DNA from: Streptococcus orisasini
Lineage (GTDB): Bacteria; Bacillota; Bacilli; Lactobacillales; Streptococcaceae
Reading direction: 5' to 3'
Length of the DNA stretch: 64,000 nucleotides
Assembly: GCF_001431045.1 (NCBI RefSeq)
Contig: NZ_BCLE01000030.1
Span: forward strand, 110,319 to 174,318
The position numbers and the translations under genes were made by a program. Positions 18,793-30,054 of the stretch are shown here, in pieces (position 1 is the first letter of the stretch; each line of letters opens with the position of its first letter). The notes below the pieces were generated by a model. That model was not told the DNA's origin. It saw nothing but the letters and a program-made list of their open reading frames with translations, and did not search any database.

Positions 18793-19929
18793 ATGTATTT
18801 AAAACCGAGTTCAGCCTATGTGCATATTCCTTTTTGCACACAGATTTGCTATTATTGTGACTTTTCAAAGGTATTTATTAAAAATCAGCCAGTTGATGCT
18901 TATCTAGAAGCTCTCAGTAAAGAATTCAATGATTATTACCAGATTAAAAATCTGCGCACACTCTATATCGGAGGCGGGACACCAACAGCTATTTCTGCTA
19001 AGCAGTTGGATTATTTGCTGAGCAATTTATCGAAAAATCTTGATCTCAATATGCTGGAAGAATTTACTATTGAGGCTAATCCTGGAGATTTAACGCCGGA
19101 TAAAGTAGCAGTGCTAAAAGAATCAGCTGTTAATCGTGTTTCTCTGGGGGTACAAACCTTTAATGATAAGCATCTCAGGCAAATTGGCCGGGGACACAAT
19201 GAAGCACAGATTTATGAAAGTATTGATAGCTTGAAAAAGGCGGGATTTGACAATATTTCTATTGATTTAATTTATGCCCTGCCCAATCAAACCATGGCTG
19301 ATGTCAGGGAAAATGTTGCTAAAGCGCTGGCACTAGATATTCCCCATCTCAGTCTTTACAGCTTGATTTTAGAGCATCATACCGTCTTTATGAATAAGAT
19401 GCGCCGCGGCAGACTCAATCTGCCAACAGAAGATCTGGAAGCCGAGATGTTTGAGTATATCATTTCTGAAATGGAAACTCATGGTTTCGAACACTATGAG
19501 ATTTCTAATTTTAGCAAGCCTGGTTTTGAAAGCCGCCATAATCTCATGTACTGGGATAATGCTGAGTATTTTGGCTGCGGTGCTGGGGCTTCAGGTTATG
19601 TTGATGGTGTTCGCTATCGGAACCGCGGACCTATTCAGCATTATTTAAAAGCTATCAAAGAAGATGGACATGTTCGATTTCAGGAAGAAACACTAAGCCA
19701 ATCAGAAAAGATGGAAGAAGAACTTTTTTTGGGCCTGCGCAAAAAATCAGGTGTTTCTCTTCAGCGATTTGAAGAAAAATTTGGTCAGACACTTGAAACC
19801 GTTTATGGTCCAATCCTTCGTGAATTAGAAGCAGACGGTTTAATTGTGTCGGAAAAAGATAGGATTAGGATGACCAAAAAAGGTCTCTTTTTGGGAGACA
19901 CTGTCGCTGAAAAATTTATTTTGGAGTAA
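18793..19929 (+). CDS. hemW: Radical SAM protein HemW (heme chaperone-like)
   Basis: 378 residues. Cys15, Cys19 and Cys22 in FCTQICYYCDF form the CxxxCxxC site for the iron-sulfur cluster, followed by GGGTPT, the SAM-binding signature. Proteins of this branch are annotated as HemN but lack coproporphyrinogen oxidase activity; HemW binds heme and is a heme chaperone in other bacteria. This window shows no heme synthesis genes, so its role in a streptococcus is unclear. It heads a close-packed set with the thioesterase, Nudix and HAD genes. Confidence 0.88.
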   Translation: MYLKPSSAYVHIPFCTQICYYCDFSKVFIKNQPVDAYLEALSKEFNDYYQIKNLRTLYIGGGTPTAISAKQLDYLLSNLSKNLDLNMLEEFTIEANPGDLTPDKVAVLKESAVNRVSLGVQTFNDKHLRQIGRGHNEAQIYESIDSLKKAGFDNISIDLIYALPNQTMADVRENVAKALALDIPHLSLYSLILEHHTVFMNKMRRGRLNLPTEDLEAEMFEYIISEMETHGFEHYEISNFSKPGFESRHNLMYWDNAEYFGCGAGASGYVDGVRYRNRGPIQHYLKAIKEDGHVRFQEETLSQSEKMEEELFLGLRKKSGVSLQRFEEKFGQTLETVYGPILRELEADGLIVSEKDRIRMTKKGLFLGDTVAEKFILE

Positions 19930-19936
19930 AAAGATC

Positions 19937-20665
19937 ATGGGGAAAAAATATAAAACACGTTATCAAATACCATTTTATGAAAGTGATGTTAATCATAATG
20001 TTAAACTGCCGCATATTTTATCGGTTGCTCTGCAGATTGCAAGTGATCAGTCTTTTGGTTTGGGATTAGGTGATGAGCGGATCTTTGAAGATTACAATTT
20101 AGTTTGGGTTGTTTCAGAACATGAAGTCAACATCAATCGATTGCCGCATTTTAATGAAGTTGTTGAAATTGAAACCGAACCTATTTCTTACAACCGTTAT
20201 TTTTGCTATCGAAAATTTAGAATTTTTGATGATAAAGGAGAGGAGATAGTAGACATTCTGTCCACCTTTGTTCTCATGGACTATGATACGCGCAAGGTTC
20301 ATGATGTTCCTGAGGAGCTTATTGCGCCTTATGAATCAGAAAAAATTAGAAAAATTTTGCGGGGTCCTAAGTACAGACCGCTGGAAAATGTTGACAGTAC
20401 TCTCTATCATGTCCGCTATTTTGACCTTGATATCAACGGCCATGTCAATAACAGCCGTTATCTTGAGTGGATGTATGATGTTCTTGATTTTGAATTTCTG
20501 AAGAACCATGTTCCTAAAAAAATCAATCTCAAATATGTCAAAGAAGTCCAATATGGCAATGACATTGAATCACGTTTGAAGCAGGAAGGCCTAGTCACTA
20601 AGCATGAAATCACTTCAAACGGGCACATTAATGCACAGGCTATTACACAATGGGAGAAAATATAA
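19937..20665 (+). CDS. Acyl-ACP thioesterase (hotdog fold, FatA/FatB family)
   Basis: 242 residues made of two hotdog domains. The second contains YFDLDINGHVNNSRYLEWMYDVL, with the Asn/His of the thioesterase active site. Members release fatty acids from acyl carrier protein and so set chain length. It starts seven bases after hemW and ends three bases before the Nudix gene, indicating one operon. Family assignment is from motif recall. Confidence 0.85.
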   Translation: MGKKYKTRYQIPFYESDVNHNVKLPHILSVALQIASDQSFGLGLGDERIFEDYNLVWVVSEHEVNINRLPHFNEVVEIETEPISYNRYFCYRKFRIFDDKGEEIVDILSTFVLMDYDTRKVHDVPEELIAPYESEKIRKILRGPKYRPLENVDSTLYHVRYFDLDINGHVNNSRYLEWMYDVLDFEFLKNHVPKKINLKYVKEVQYGNDIESRLKQEGLVTKHEITSNGHINAQAITQWEKI

Positions 20666-20668
20666 TAA

Positions 20669-21301
20669 ATGACAGAGTCTAGTATGCAAGAGAAAAAATG
20701 GCTAGATTGGCTGATTCGCTTGCAGTCATTGGCACAAGCAGGTCTGGCCTATGGTAAGGATAAATATGATATTGAGCGATTTGAAGAGATTCGAGATCTC
20801 TCTGTGCAAATGATGACAGATCTTTCAGATTTACCAGGCCAAAAGGTTAAACATCTCTTTGCCGATGAAACAGGCTATCAAACACCAAAGATTGATACAC
20901 GTGCCGCTATTTTTAAGGATGATAAAATCCTTCTTGTTCAAGAAGCAAATGGCGATTGGGCTTTGCCTGGAGGTTGGTGTGATGTTGATCAGTCTGTGAG
21001 AGAAAATACCATCAAAGAAGTCAAAGAAGAAGCCGGTTTAGATGTTGTATTGGACAAGGTTATAGCCATACAAGATAGGGATAAACACAATCAACCACCT
21101 TATGCTTATAAGATTTGCAAAATTTTTTCACTCTGTCATGCAACTGGCGGTACTTTTACCAACAATCTTGAGACCATTGCCAGCGACTATTTTGAACTAG
21201 ATAAACTTCCTAGATTGGCTCAAACCAAAACCAATGAAGAACAGGTTCAGATGTGTTTTTTGGCTTATAAAAGTAATAATTGGAAAACCTTAGTAGATTA
21301 A
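20669..21301 (+). CDS. Nudix hydrolase with N-terminal helical extension
   Basis: 210 residues. An N-terminal helical region (about 10-60) precedes a Nudix domain whose box reads GGWCDVDQSVRENTIKEVKE with EAGLD after it. Compared with GX5EX7REUXEEXGU, the first Glu is Gln and the Arg of RE is Lys, while the metal-binding Glu residues of the helix remain, so activity is likely. Substrates of this subgroup are ADP-ribose-like or unknown. It lies in the hemW-thioesterase operon, 15 bases before the HAD gene. Confidence 0.82.
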   Translation: MTESSMQEKKWLDWLIRLQSLAQAGLAYGKDKYDIERFEEIRDLSVQMMTDLSDLPGQKVKHLFADETGYQTPKIDTRAAIFKDDKILLVQEANGDWALPGGWCDVDQSVRENTIKEVKEEAGLDVVLDKVIAIQDRDKHNQPPYAYKICKIFSLCHATGGTFTNNLETIASDYFELDKLPRLAQTKTNEEQVQMCFLAYKSNNWKTLVD

Positions 21302-21316
21302 AGGAGTTATAATTCG

Positions 21317-22090
21317 ATGACATACAAGGGCTACCTTATTGACCTTGACGGAACCATTTATAAAGGAAAGGACAGGATTCCTGCCGGAGAAGAGTTTATT
21401 AAACAGCTGCAAAGAAGACAACTCCCATATATTTTGGTGACTAATAATACCACTCGAACACCAGAAATGGTACAGGAAATGCTGGCAACTTCTTTTAATA
21501 TCAAAACGCCGTTGGAAACCATTTACACAGCGACCTTAGCCACCATTGATTACATGAATGATATGAATCGTGGGAAAACAGCCTACGTCATTGGTGAAAC
21601 GGGCTTGAAGACGGCTGTCGCTGCGGCGGGTTATCATGAAGACACTGAGAATCCGGCCTATGTTGTCGTTGGTTTAGATACAGAACTGACTTATGAAAAG
21701 CTGACTCTGGCAACCCTGGCCATTCAAAAGGGTGCGGTCTTTATTGGCACCAACCCTGATCTCAATATTCCAACAGAAAGAGGACTTCTGCCGGGAGCAG
21801 GTTCTATCCTATCGCTTTTGGAAAAAGCAACACGGGTCAAGCCGATTATTATCGGCAAACCTGAGGCTGTTATCATGAACAAGGCTTTGGAACGCTTGGG
21901 GGTTAAACGACAGGAAGCTATTATGGTTGGTGACAACTATTTGACAGATATCACTGCAGGTATTAAAAATGATATTGCAACCCTTCTAGTAACAACTGGT
22001 TTTACCAAGCCAGAAGAAGTACCTGCTTTGCCAGTCCAGCCTGATTTTGTTTTATCTAGTCTTGCGGAGTGGAATTTTGATGAAAGCTAA
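21317..22090 (+). CDS. HAD superfamily IIA phosphatase (NagD/YutF-like)
   Basis: 257 residues. Motif [10 protein letters not shown] near the N-terminus, motif II TNNTT, an inserted C2 cap, and the C-terminal [12 protein letters not shown] loop for magnesium. Firmicute members hydrolyse small sugar or nucleotide phosphates and the cellular substrate is not established. It overlaps the next gene by 11 bases, so translation is coupled. Confidence 0.88.
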   Translation: MTYKGYLIDLDGTIYKGKDRIPAGEEFIKQLQRRQLPYILVTNNTTRTPEMVQEMLATSFNIKTPLETIYTATLATIDYMNDMNRGKTAYVIGETGLKTAVAAAGYHEDTENPAYVVVGLDTELTYEKLTLATLAIQKGAVFIGTNPDLNIPTERGLLPGAGSILSLLEKATRVKPIIIGKPEAVIMNKALERLGVKRQEAIMVGDNYLTDITAGIKNDIATLLVTTGFTKPEEVPALPVQPDFVLSSLAEWNFDES

Positions 22091-22742
22091 ACTACATTTT
22101 GCACTGACTGTGCTTTTCCTGCTGTCTTTTTCTATTCTAGCTACTATCTATTTAGTCTGGCTTTTTTATCCTTTAGAAATTTCTTGGCTGCATTTAGAAA
22201 AAATTGTTTTTATGAAAAGTAGACAGATCCAGCATAATTTCAATATCTTAATGGTTTATTTAACCAGTCCCTTTCATTGGCAGCTGACCATGCCTGACTT
22301 TCCTTCTTCCAAAGATGGTCTGCATCATTTTAAGCAGGTAAAAGTCCTATTTCACTTAGCACAAGTCTCTTGCCTTTTGACTTTGCCTAGCTTTCTTCTT
22401 TTTATGAAAAATGTCATTCAAAAGGGCTATGGTCTATTATATAAGCAAGCTCTAAAGATTGCAGCGCTTATTCCTATCCTTTTGACCATGATAGCTGCAG
22501 TAATTGGCTTTGACAGCTTTTTTACCCTTTTTCATCAAGTGCTTTTTGCAGGAGATGAAACCTGGCTTTTTAATCCTTACACCGATTCTGTCATTTATAT
22601 TTTGCCTGAAACTTTCTTTTTACATTGTTTTATTCTATTTTTGCTGCTTTATGAATTATCGTTTTGTGCTCTGTTGTGGCAGATTAGGAAAAAGCAACAT
22701 AAGAGAAGCAGTAGACAAGGAACAAGTGAGTCCAGTGCTTAG
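22080..22742 (+). CDS. TIGR01906/DUF1461-type integral membrane protein
   Basis: 220 residues from the ATG at 22080, nine bases after GGAG; the longer frame from 22047 lies inside the HAD gene. About five hydrophobic segments with a large outer loop after the first, and a basic C-terminal tail. Members of this family occur next to the HAD-IIA gene in many streptococci and have no assigned function. Overlap with the HAD gene supports a shared operon. Confidence 0.8.
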   Translation: MKAKLHFALTVLFLLSFSILATIYLVWLFYPLEISWLHLEKIVFMKSRQIQHNFNILMVYLTSPFHWQLTMPDFPSSKDGLHHFKQVKVLFHLAQVSCLLTLPSFLLFMKNVIQKGYGLLYKQALKIAALIPILLTMIAAVIGFDSFFTLFHQVLFAGDETWLFNPYTDSVIYILPETFFLHCFILFLLLYELSFCALLWQIRKKQHKRSSRQGTSESSA

Positions 22743-22798
22743 CATGTTTTTACGAAAAAGTGAATAATCTTTTCGAAGCCTTACGACGGAATAAACAC

Positions 22799-22841
22799 AA
22801 AAGCGAAACAAAAAGATGAACATCTCAAGTTTCGCTTTTTT
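22799..22841 (+). terminator. Terminator after the hemW operon
   Basis: AAAAGCGAAAC (22799-22809) pairs with GTTTCGCTTTT (22829-22839), with T residues after. Confidence 0.75.
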
Positions 22842-22919
22842 ACATGCTCAAATAAATTTATGGGAACTAGAAGGCTTTTTGTGTATAATAAAACAATCAT
22901 GACATAAAGGAGAAAAGAA

Positions 22920-23477
22920 ATGAAAGTGCTGGGAATTGTTGATACGACTAGCCCTTTTTCCTACAATCAGTTGTTGCTGGACTTTATTCAAGACCGATTT
23001 GGATTGGCTTTTGATTTTGAAGTGATTGAAGTAGAAGAGCTTCCCTTTTTCAATCAAGATGAAAGCCAAGAAGACTATCCCATTTTACAAGAATTAGCAG
23101 AGAGCATTTCAGTCGCAGATGGCATTATTTTAGCCGTAGAAGAACATAATCATAGCCTGACAGCTAATCTCAAATCCATGTTAGAATGGTTCTCCTTTCA
23201 GCAGAGTCCTTTTGTTAACAAGCCTATCATGCTTGTCGGAACATCCACTGATGAGCAAATTCCGCAGAGGGCACAGGAGCATTTAAAGCAGATTTTAAAC
23301 GCTCCCGGCTTAAGGGCTTGGGTTATGTCTGATAAATCCTTCTTTTTAAAGAACGCCTCCAAAATATTTGATCAAAACGGCCAGATCAAAGACGCTGAAC
23401 TCATAACCCGCCTAGCCGGAAGTTTACAGCACTTTATTCGATTTATCACTTTGATGGATAGTTTAAAAGAAAAATAA
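22920..23477 (+). CDS. NADPH-dependent FMN reductase family protein
   Basis: 185 residues of flavodoxin-like fold. A phosphate-binding N-terminus (MKVLGIVDTTSPFSYNQ) and the LKSMLEWFSFQ segment match NADPH-dependent FMN reductases and chromate/azo-reductase relatives. It is preceded by AAAGGAG and stands alone between two terminators, directly upstream of the CRISPR-Cas locus. Substrate unknown. Confidence 0.78.
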   Translation: MKVLGIVDTTSPFSYNQLLLDFIQDRFGLAFDFEVIEVEELPFFNQDESQEDYPILQELAESISVADGIILAVEEHNHSLTANLKSMLEWFSFQQSPFVNKPIMLVGTSTDEQIPQRAQEHLKQILNAPGLRAWVMSDKSFFLKNASKIFDQNGQIKDAELITRLAGSLQHFIRFITLMDSLKEK

Positions 23478-23509
23478 TTGTCTACTTTTAAGATTTACGA
23501 AAATATCCC

Positions 23510-23547
23510 AGCGAAAAAATACAGAAATATTTCTGTATTTTTTCGCT
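23510..23547. terminator. Perfect 19-base palindrome between the flavin reductase and CRISPR locus
   Basis: AGCGAAAAAATACAGAAAT (23510-23528) is followed at once by its exact reverse complement (23529-23547). It probably works as a terminator, though the A/T tracts lie inside the stem. Confidence 0.55.
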
Positions 23548-23574
23548 TATGTTATTAAAATGTTTCATAGATAG

Positions 23575-23583
23575 TGGTATAAT
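23575..23583 (+). promoter_or_regulatory. Extended -10 promoter upstream of the cas locus
   Basis: TGGTATAAT about 34 bases before the vestigial cas9 ORF and 264 bases before the intact cas9. No convincing promoter lies between the tracrRNA gene and cas9, so this may drive the whole cas operon. A cre-like TAGAAACGCTTACA follows (23583-23596). Confidence 0.55.
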
Positions 23584-23616
23584 AGAAACGCTTACAAAAA
23601 CAAAGAGGAGATATTT

Positions 23617-23679
23617 ATGACTAATGGCAAAATCTTAGGCTTAGACATTGGTATCGCATCAGTAGAAAGTGAATTATAA
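23617..23679 (+). pseudogene. Vestigial start of a second, CRISPR1/St1-type cas9
   Basis: GAGGAG precedes an ATG opening a 20-codon ORF, MTNGKILGLDIGIASVESEL. Residues 1-16 match the conserved start of the smaller type II-A Cas9 subfamily (S. thermophilus CRISPR1 and S. pasteurianus type, LGLDIGIxSVG), including the RuvC-I Asp. The intact Cas9 downstream instead begins [17 protein letters not shown]. The match stops after SV; a few unrelated codons lead to TAA and then the tracrRNA terminator. The stub keeps the promoter, ribosome binding site and first 16 codons of a lost gene. Confidence 0.75.
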
Positions 23680-23683
23680 AATA

Positions 23684-23790
23684 AAAAAAGCACCCGAATC
23701 GGGTGCCACTTTTTCAAGTTGATTACGGACTGGATTAAAAAATCACTGCCTTATTTTAACTTGCTGTGTTGTTTCGAATGATTCCAACAC
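23684..23790 (-). ncRNA. tracrRNA
   Basis: On the minus strand the RNA begins near GTGTTGGAATCATTCG, an anti-repeat complementary to the CRISPR repeat (plus strand 23761-23790 reads almost as repeat). It continues through AAGTTAAAATAAGG and the conserved CAACTTGAAAAAGTGGC hairpin, then a terminator hairpin GCACCCGATTCGGGTGC followed by seven T. The fold matches S. pyogenes and S. mutans tracrRNA, including nexus and terminal hairpins. It pairs with pre-crRNA to allow RNase III processing and loading of Cas9. The 5' end is estimated from the promoter. Confidence 0.93.
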
Positions 23791-23794
23791 CTTT

Positions 23795-23823
23795 ATTTTA
23801 CAATTTTTAATTTATTTTGGCAA
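23795..23823 (-). promoter_or_regulatory. tracrRNA promoter
   Basis: On the minus strand TTGCCA (23818-23823), a 17-base spacer and TAAAAT (23795-23800), starting transcription about 23788, just before the anti-repeat. Confidence 0.8.
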
Positions 23824-23846
23824 GACATTTTTAAAAGGAGAAATTT

Positions 23847-26800
23847 ATGACAAAACCTTACTCTATTGGACTTGATATTGGAACAAATTCTGTCGGCTGG
23901 GCTGTTATAACAGATGATTACAAGGTTCCTGCCAAGAAGATGAAAGTTTTGGGAAATACAGATAAAAACTATATCAAGAAAAATTTACTTGGAGTTTTAT
24001 TATTTGATAGCGGCAATACTGCTGAGGACAGACGTCTGAAACGCACAGCTCGGCGCCGCTATACCCGCCGCAGAAATCGTCTTTTATATTTGCAAGATAT
24101 TTTTTCGGAAGAGATGAGTAAAGTGGATGAGAGTTTCTTTCGTCGGTTAGAAGATTCTTTCTATGTTCCTGAAGATAAAAGAGATGCAAAACATCCAATT
24201 TTTGGAACACTTGACGAAGAGAAGGCTTATCACAAGCAGTTTCCGACTATTTATCATTTGAGAAAACATCTAGCGGATTCTTCAGAAAAAGCAGATTTAC
24301 GTCTGGTTTATTTGGCTCTAGCTCATATCATAAAATATCGTGGACATTTTTTGATTGAAGGGGAATTTGATACACAGAATAATGATGTACAAGGATTATT
24401 TGATGAATTTTTAGTAGTCTATGATAATACTTTTGAAAATAGCTCGCTTCATGTGCAAGATGTTCAAGCTGAGGAAATCCTGACTGATAAAATTAGCAAA
24501 TCTGCTAAGAAAGATAGGGTTTTAAAACTTTTTCCTAATGAAAAATCTAATGGCCGTTTTGCAGAATTTTTGAAGTTAATTGTTGGCAATCAAGCTGATT
24601 TTAAAAAGCATTTTGAATTAGAAGAAAAAGCACCGCTTCAATTTTCTAAAGATAGTTACGAAGAAGACTTAGAAGGGTTATTAACTCAAATTGGAGATGA
24701 TTACGCAGAGCTCTTCTTATCAGCAAAGAAATTATATGACAGTATTCTTCTGTCAGGAATTTTAACAGCTACTGATGTCAGTACGAAAGCGCCACTGTCT
24801 GCTTCAATGATCAAACGATATAAGGAACATCAAACTGATTTAGCTGAGTTTAAGAAATTTATCCGTCAGAATTTACCAGATAAATATAACGAAGTTTTTT
24901 CTGATACTTCAAAAAACGGTTATGCAGGTTATATTGATGGAAAAACCAGTCAAGAAGATTTTTACAAATATTTGAAAAAATTATTGGCAAAGGTAGCTGG
25001 TAGTGCAGATTTCCTCGATAAAGTAGAGCGTGAGGATTTTCTGAGAAAACAACGCACCTTTGATAATGGTTCCATTCCGCATCAGATTCATCTTCAAGAG
25101 ATGCATGCCATCATTCGCAAACAGGCTAAATTCTATCCGTTTCTAGCAGAAAATCAGGATAAGATTGAGAAAATATTGACTTTCCGTATTCCTTACTATG
25201 TCGGTCCCTTAGCGCGAGGAAATGGTGATTTTGCTTGGCTAAGCCGGAAATCAAATGAAAAAATTACACCTTGGAATTTTGATGATATTGTTGATAAGGA
25301 ATCTTCTGCTGAAGCATTTATCAATCGCATGACCAATCATGATTTATATTTGCCAGATCAAAAAGTTCTTCCTAAGCACAGTTTATTATATGAGAAATTT
25401 ACTGTTTACAATGAATTAACAAAGGTCAAATATAAGACAGAGCAAGGAAAAACATCGTTTTTTGATGCTAATATGAAACAAGAAATCTTTGATGGTGTAT
25501 TTAAGGTTTATCAAAAAGTCACTAAAGATAAATTGATGAATTTCCTTGAAAAAGAATTTGATGAGTTCCGTATTGTTGATTTAACAGGTCTGGATAAAGA
25601 AAATAAAGCATTTAATGCCTCTTATGGAACTTATCATGACTTGCGTAAAATTTTAGGTAAGGATTTTCTCGATAATCCGAATAATGAAAAGATTTTAGAA
25701 GATATTGTACTGACCTTAACGCTATTTGAAGATAGAGAAATGATTCGGAAACGTCTAGAAAATTACAGTGATTTACTGACCAAAGAACAAGTAAAAAAAC
25801 TGGAAAGACGTCATTATACTGGATGGGGACGTCTTTCAGCCAAGTTAATCCATGGTATTCGCAATAAAGAAAACAGAAAAACAATTCTTGATTATCTCAT
25901 TGATGATGGCAATAGCAATCGTAATTTTATGCAGCTGATTAACGACGATGCTCTTTCTTTCAAAGAAGAAATTGCTAAGGCACAGGTTATCGGAGATGGA
26001 GATAATCTAAATCAAGCTGTTAGTGATATTGCTGGCAGCCCAGCGATTAAAAAGGGGATTTTACAAAGTATTAAAATTGTTGATGAATTGGTCAAAGTAA
26101 TGGGGCACAACCCTGAAAATATTGTGGTTGAAATGGCGCGTGAAAATCAATTTACGAATTATGGTAGACGTAACTCACAACAGCGCTTAAAAGGCTTAAC
26201 AGATTCTATTAAAGAATTAGGAAGTCAAATTCTTAAAGAACATCCAGTTGATAACTCACAGTTACAAAATGATAGATTGTTCCTGTATTATTTACAAAAT
26301 GGTAGAGATATGTACACTGGGGAAGAATTGGATCTTGATTATCTGAGTCAATATGATATCGACCATATTATTCCGCAATCTTTTATTAAAGATGATTCTC
26401 TTGACAATAAAGTTTTAGTCTCATCAGCTAAAAACCGTGGGAAGTCTGATAATGTCCCAAGTGAAGAGGTTGTTAAAAAGATGAAAAGTTTCTGGAATAA
26501 ACTGCTAAAAGCTAAACTCATCACACAACGTAAATTCGATAATTTAACCAAGGCAGAACGAGGTGGCTTAACTGATGATGATAAAGCTGGTTTTATTAAG
26601 CGTCAGTTGGTTGAGACGAGACAAATTACCAAACATGTAGCACGTATCCTTGATGAACGTTTCAATACAAAATTAGATGAAAATAATAAGAAAATTCGTC
26701 AAGTAAAAATTGTGACTTTGAAATCAAATCTTGTTTCTAATTTCCGTAAAGAATTTGAACTCTATAAAGTGCGTGAAATTAATGATTACCATCATGCGCA

Positions 26801-27883
26801 TGATGCTTATTTAAATGCAATTGTAGGAAAAGCTTTACTAGGTGTTTATCCACAGTTAGAGCCTGAATTTGTCTATGGTGAATATCCTCATTTTCATGGA
26901 CATAAAGAAAATAAAGCAACTGCTAAGAAATTTTTCTATTCAAATATTATGAATTTCTTTAAAAAAGATGATGTCCGTACCGATGAAAATGGTGAGATTA
27001 TTTGGAAAAAAGATGAGCATATTTCTAATATCAAAAAAGTGCTTTCCTACCCGCAAGTTAATATTGTGAAAAAAGTAGAAGAGCAGACAGGAGGATTTTC
27101 AAAAGAATCTATTTTACAAAAAGGTAATTCTGATAAGCTTATTCCTCGAAAGACAAAGAAATTTTATTGGGATACAAAGAAATATGGTGGATTTGACAGC
27201 CCAATTGTTGCCTATTCCGTTTTAGTTATTGCTGATATTGAAAAAGGTAAATCCAAGAAGTTGAAAACAGTCAAGAACTTGGTTGGTATAACTATTATGG
27301 AAAAGGTAACTTTTGAAAAAAATCCAGTTGCTTTTCTTGAACGTAAAGGCTATCGAAATATTCAAGAAGAAAATATTATCAAGTTACCGAAATATAGTTT
27401 GTTTGAACTGGAAAATGGGCGGAGAAGGTTGCTAGCAAGTGCTAGAGAACTACAAAAAGGAAATGAAATCGTTTTGCCATATCACTTAGGAGTGTTACTT
27501 TATCATGCTAAAAATATCCATAAAATTGATGAGCTAGAACACTTAAATCATGTTGAAAAACATAGAGATGAATTTAAAGAATTGTTAGATATTGTATCAA
27601 ACTTTTCTAAGAAGTATACTTTGGCAGAAGGAAATTTAGGAAAGGTAGAGGAATTATATGCACAAAATAGTAGTAAAGATATTAATGAGCTGGCAAGTTC
27701 ATTTATCAACTTATTAACATTTACTGCTATCGGAGCACCAGCTGCTTTTAAATTTTTTGATAGCAATATTGATCGAAAACGTTATACATCAACTGCTGAA
27801 ATTCTCAAGGCCACCCTCATTCACCAATCTATTACTGGTCTTTACGAAACGCGAATTAACCTTAGTAAATTAGGAGGCGACTG

Positions 27884-27884
<1 letters not shown>
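23847..27884 (+). CDS. cas9: Type II-A CRISPR endonuclease Cas9
   Basis: 1345 residues, the S. mutans-type Cas9 length, with AAAAGGAG nine bases before ATG. Catalytic residues fall at the S. pyogenes numbers: Asp10 (Ruv[15 protein letters not shown]), Glu762 (VVEMARENQ), His840 ([12 protein letters not shown]) and Asp986 (HHAHDAY). An arginine-rich bridge helix follows RuvC-I ([16 protein letters not shown]). The C-terminal PAM-interacting domain keeps DRKRYTST, with Arg1310 and Arg1312 equivalent to the two arginines that read GG, so an NGG PAM is predicted (inference). All catalytic parts are present, so the enzyme is probably active. First gene of cas9-cas1-cas2-csn2. Confidence 0.98.
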
Positions 27885-29746
<1,862 letters not shown>

Positions 29747-29760
29747 ATACGAATAATGAT

Positions 29761-29790
29761 AAGACAGTTCCTAAATGAGGACTGTCTTTT
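29761..29790 (+). terminator. Terminator of the cas operon
   Basis: AAGACAGT (29761-29768) pairs with ACTGTCTT (29781-29788), extended by TCCT/AGG, with a T run. Confidence 0.7.
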
Positions 29791-29798
29791 ACTATTAA

Positions 29799-29827
29799 TT
29801 GACAAATACGTATAATGCGTATAAAAT
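29799..29827 (+). promoter_or_regulatory. hicAB promoter with operator palindrome
   Basis: TTGACA (29799-29804), 17 bases and TAAAAT (29822-29827), a near-consensus promoter. ATACG...CGTAT (29806-29822) forms an imperfect palindrome between the boxes, a good place for HicB autorepression. Confidence 0.7.
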
Positions 29828-29846
29828 AAGAAATGAGGTTATCGGT

Positions 29847-30038
29847 TTGCCCTTAACTGGAAAAAAGTTGGCCAAACTGGCTGTAAAAAATGGATGGAAA
29901 GAAGTTAGAGTGAAAGGAAGCCATCATCATTTTAAGAAAGATGGCCTGCCTTATATTGTGACAATTCCGATTCATGGAAATCAATCGGTTAAAGCTGGCC
30001 TTGAAAAGAAAATTTTAAAGGATCTAGGGTTGCTATGA
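29847..30038 (+). CDS. hicA: HicA-family mRNA interferase toxin
   Basis: 63 residues from a TTG at 29847, seven bases after GAGGT. A longer reading from the TTG at 29799 would start inside the -35 box and is rejected. The sequence (L)PLTGKKLAKLAVKNGWKEVRVKG followed by SHHHF is the HicA double-stranded RNA-binding-like fold, with the catalytic His in GSHHHF (26-28). HicA cleaves mRNA when free of HicB. The pair has its own promoter between csn2 and the CRISPR array. Confidence 0.88.
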   Translation: MPLTGKKLAKLAVKNGWKEVRVKGSHHHFKKDGLPYIVTIPIHGNQSVKAGLEKKILKDLGLL

Positions 30039-30054
30039 TAGAGGAGGAATTCTT

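Noticed and set aside
23476..23490. ATTGTCTACTTTTA after the flavin reductase, shared with the TetR operator
   Set aside because: Only one half-site is present and there is no dyad partner, so it is probably chance.
29799..29846. N-terminal extension of HicA from a TTG at 29799
   Set aside because: That TTG is the first part of the TTGACA -35 box, so it cannot be translated from this promoter. The TTG at 29847 has a ribosome binding site and gives the normal HicA length.
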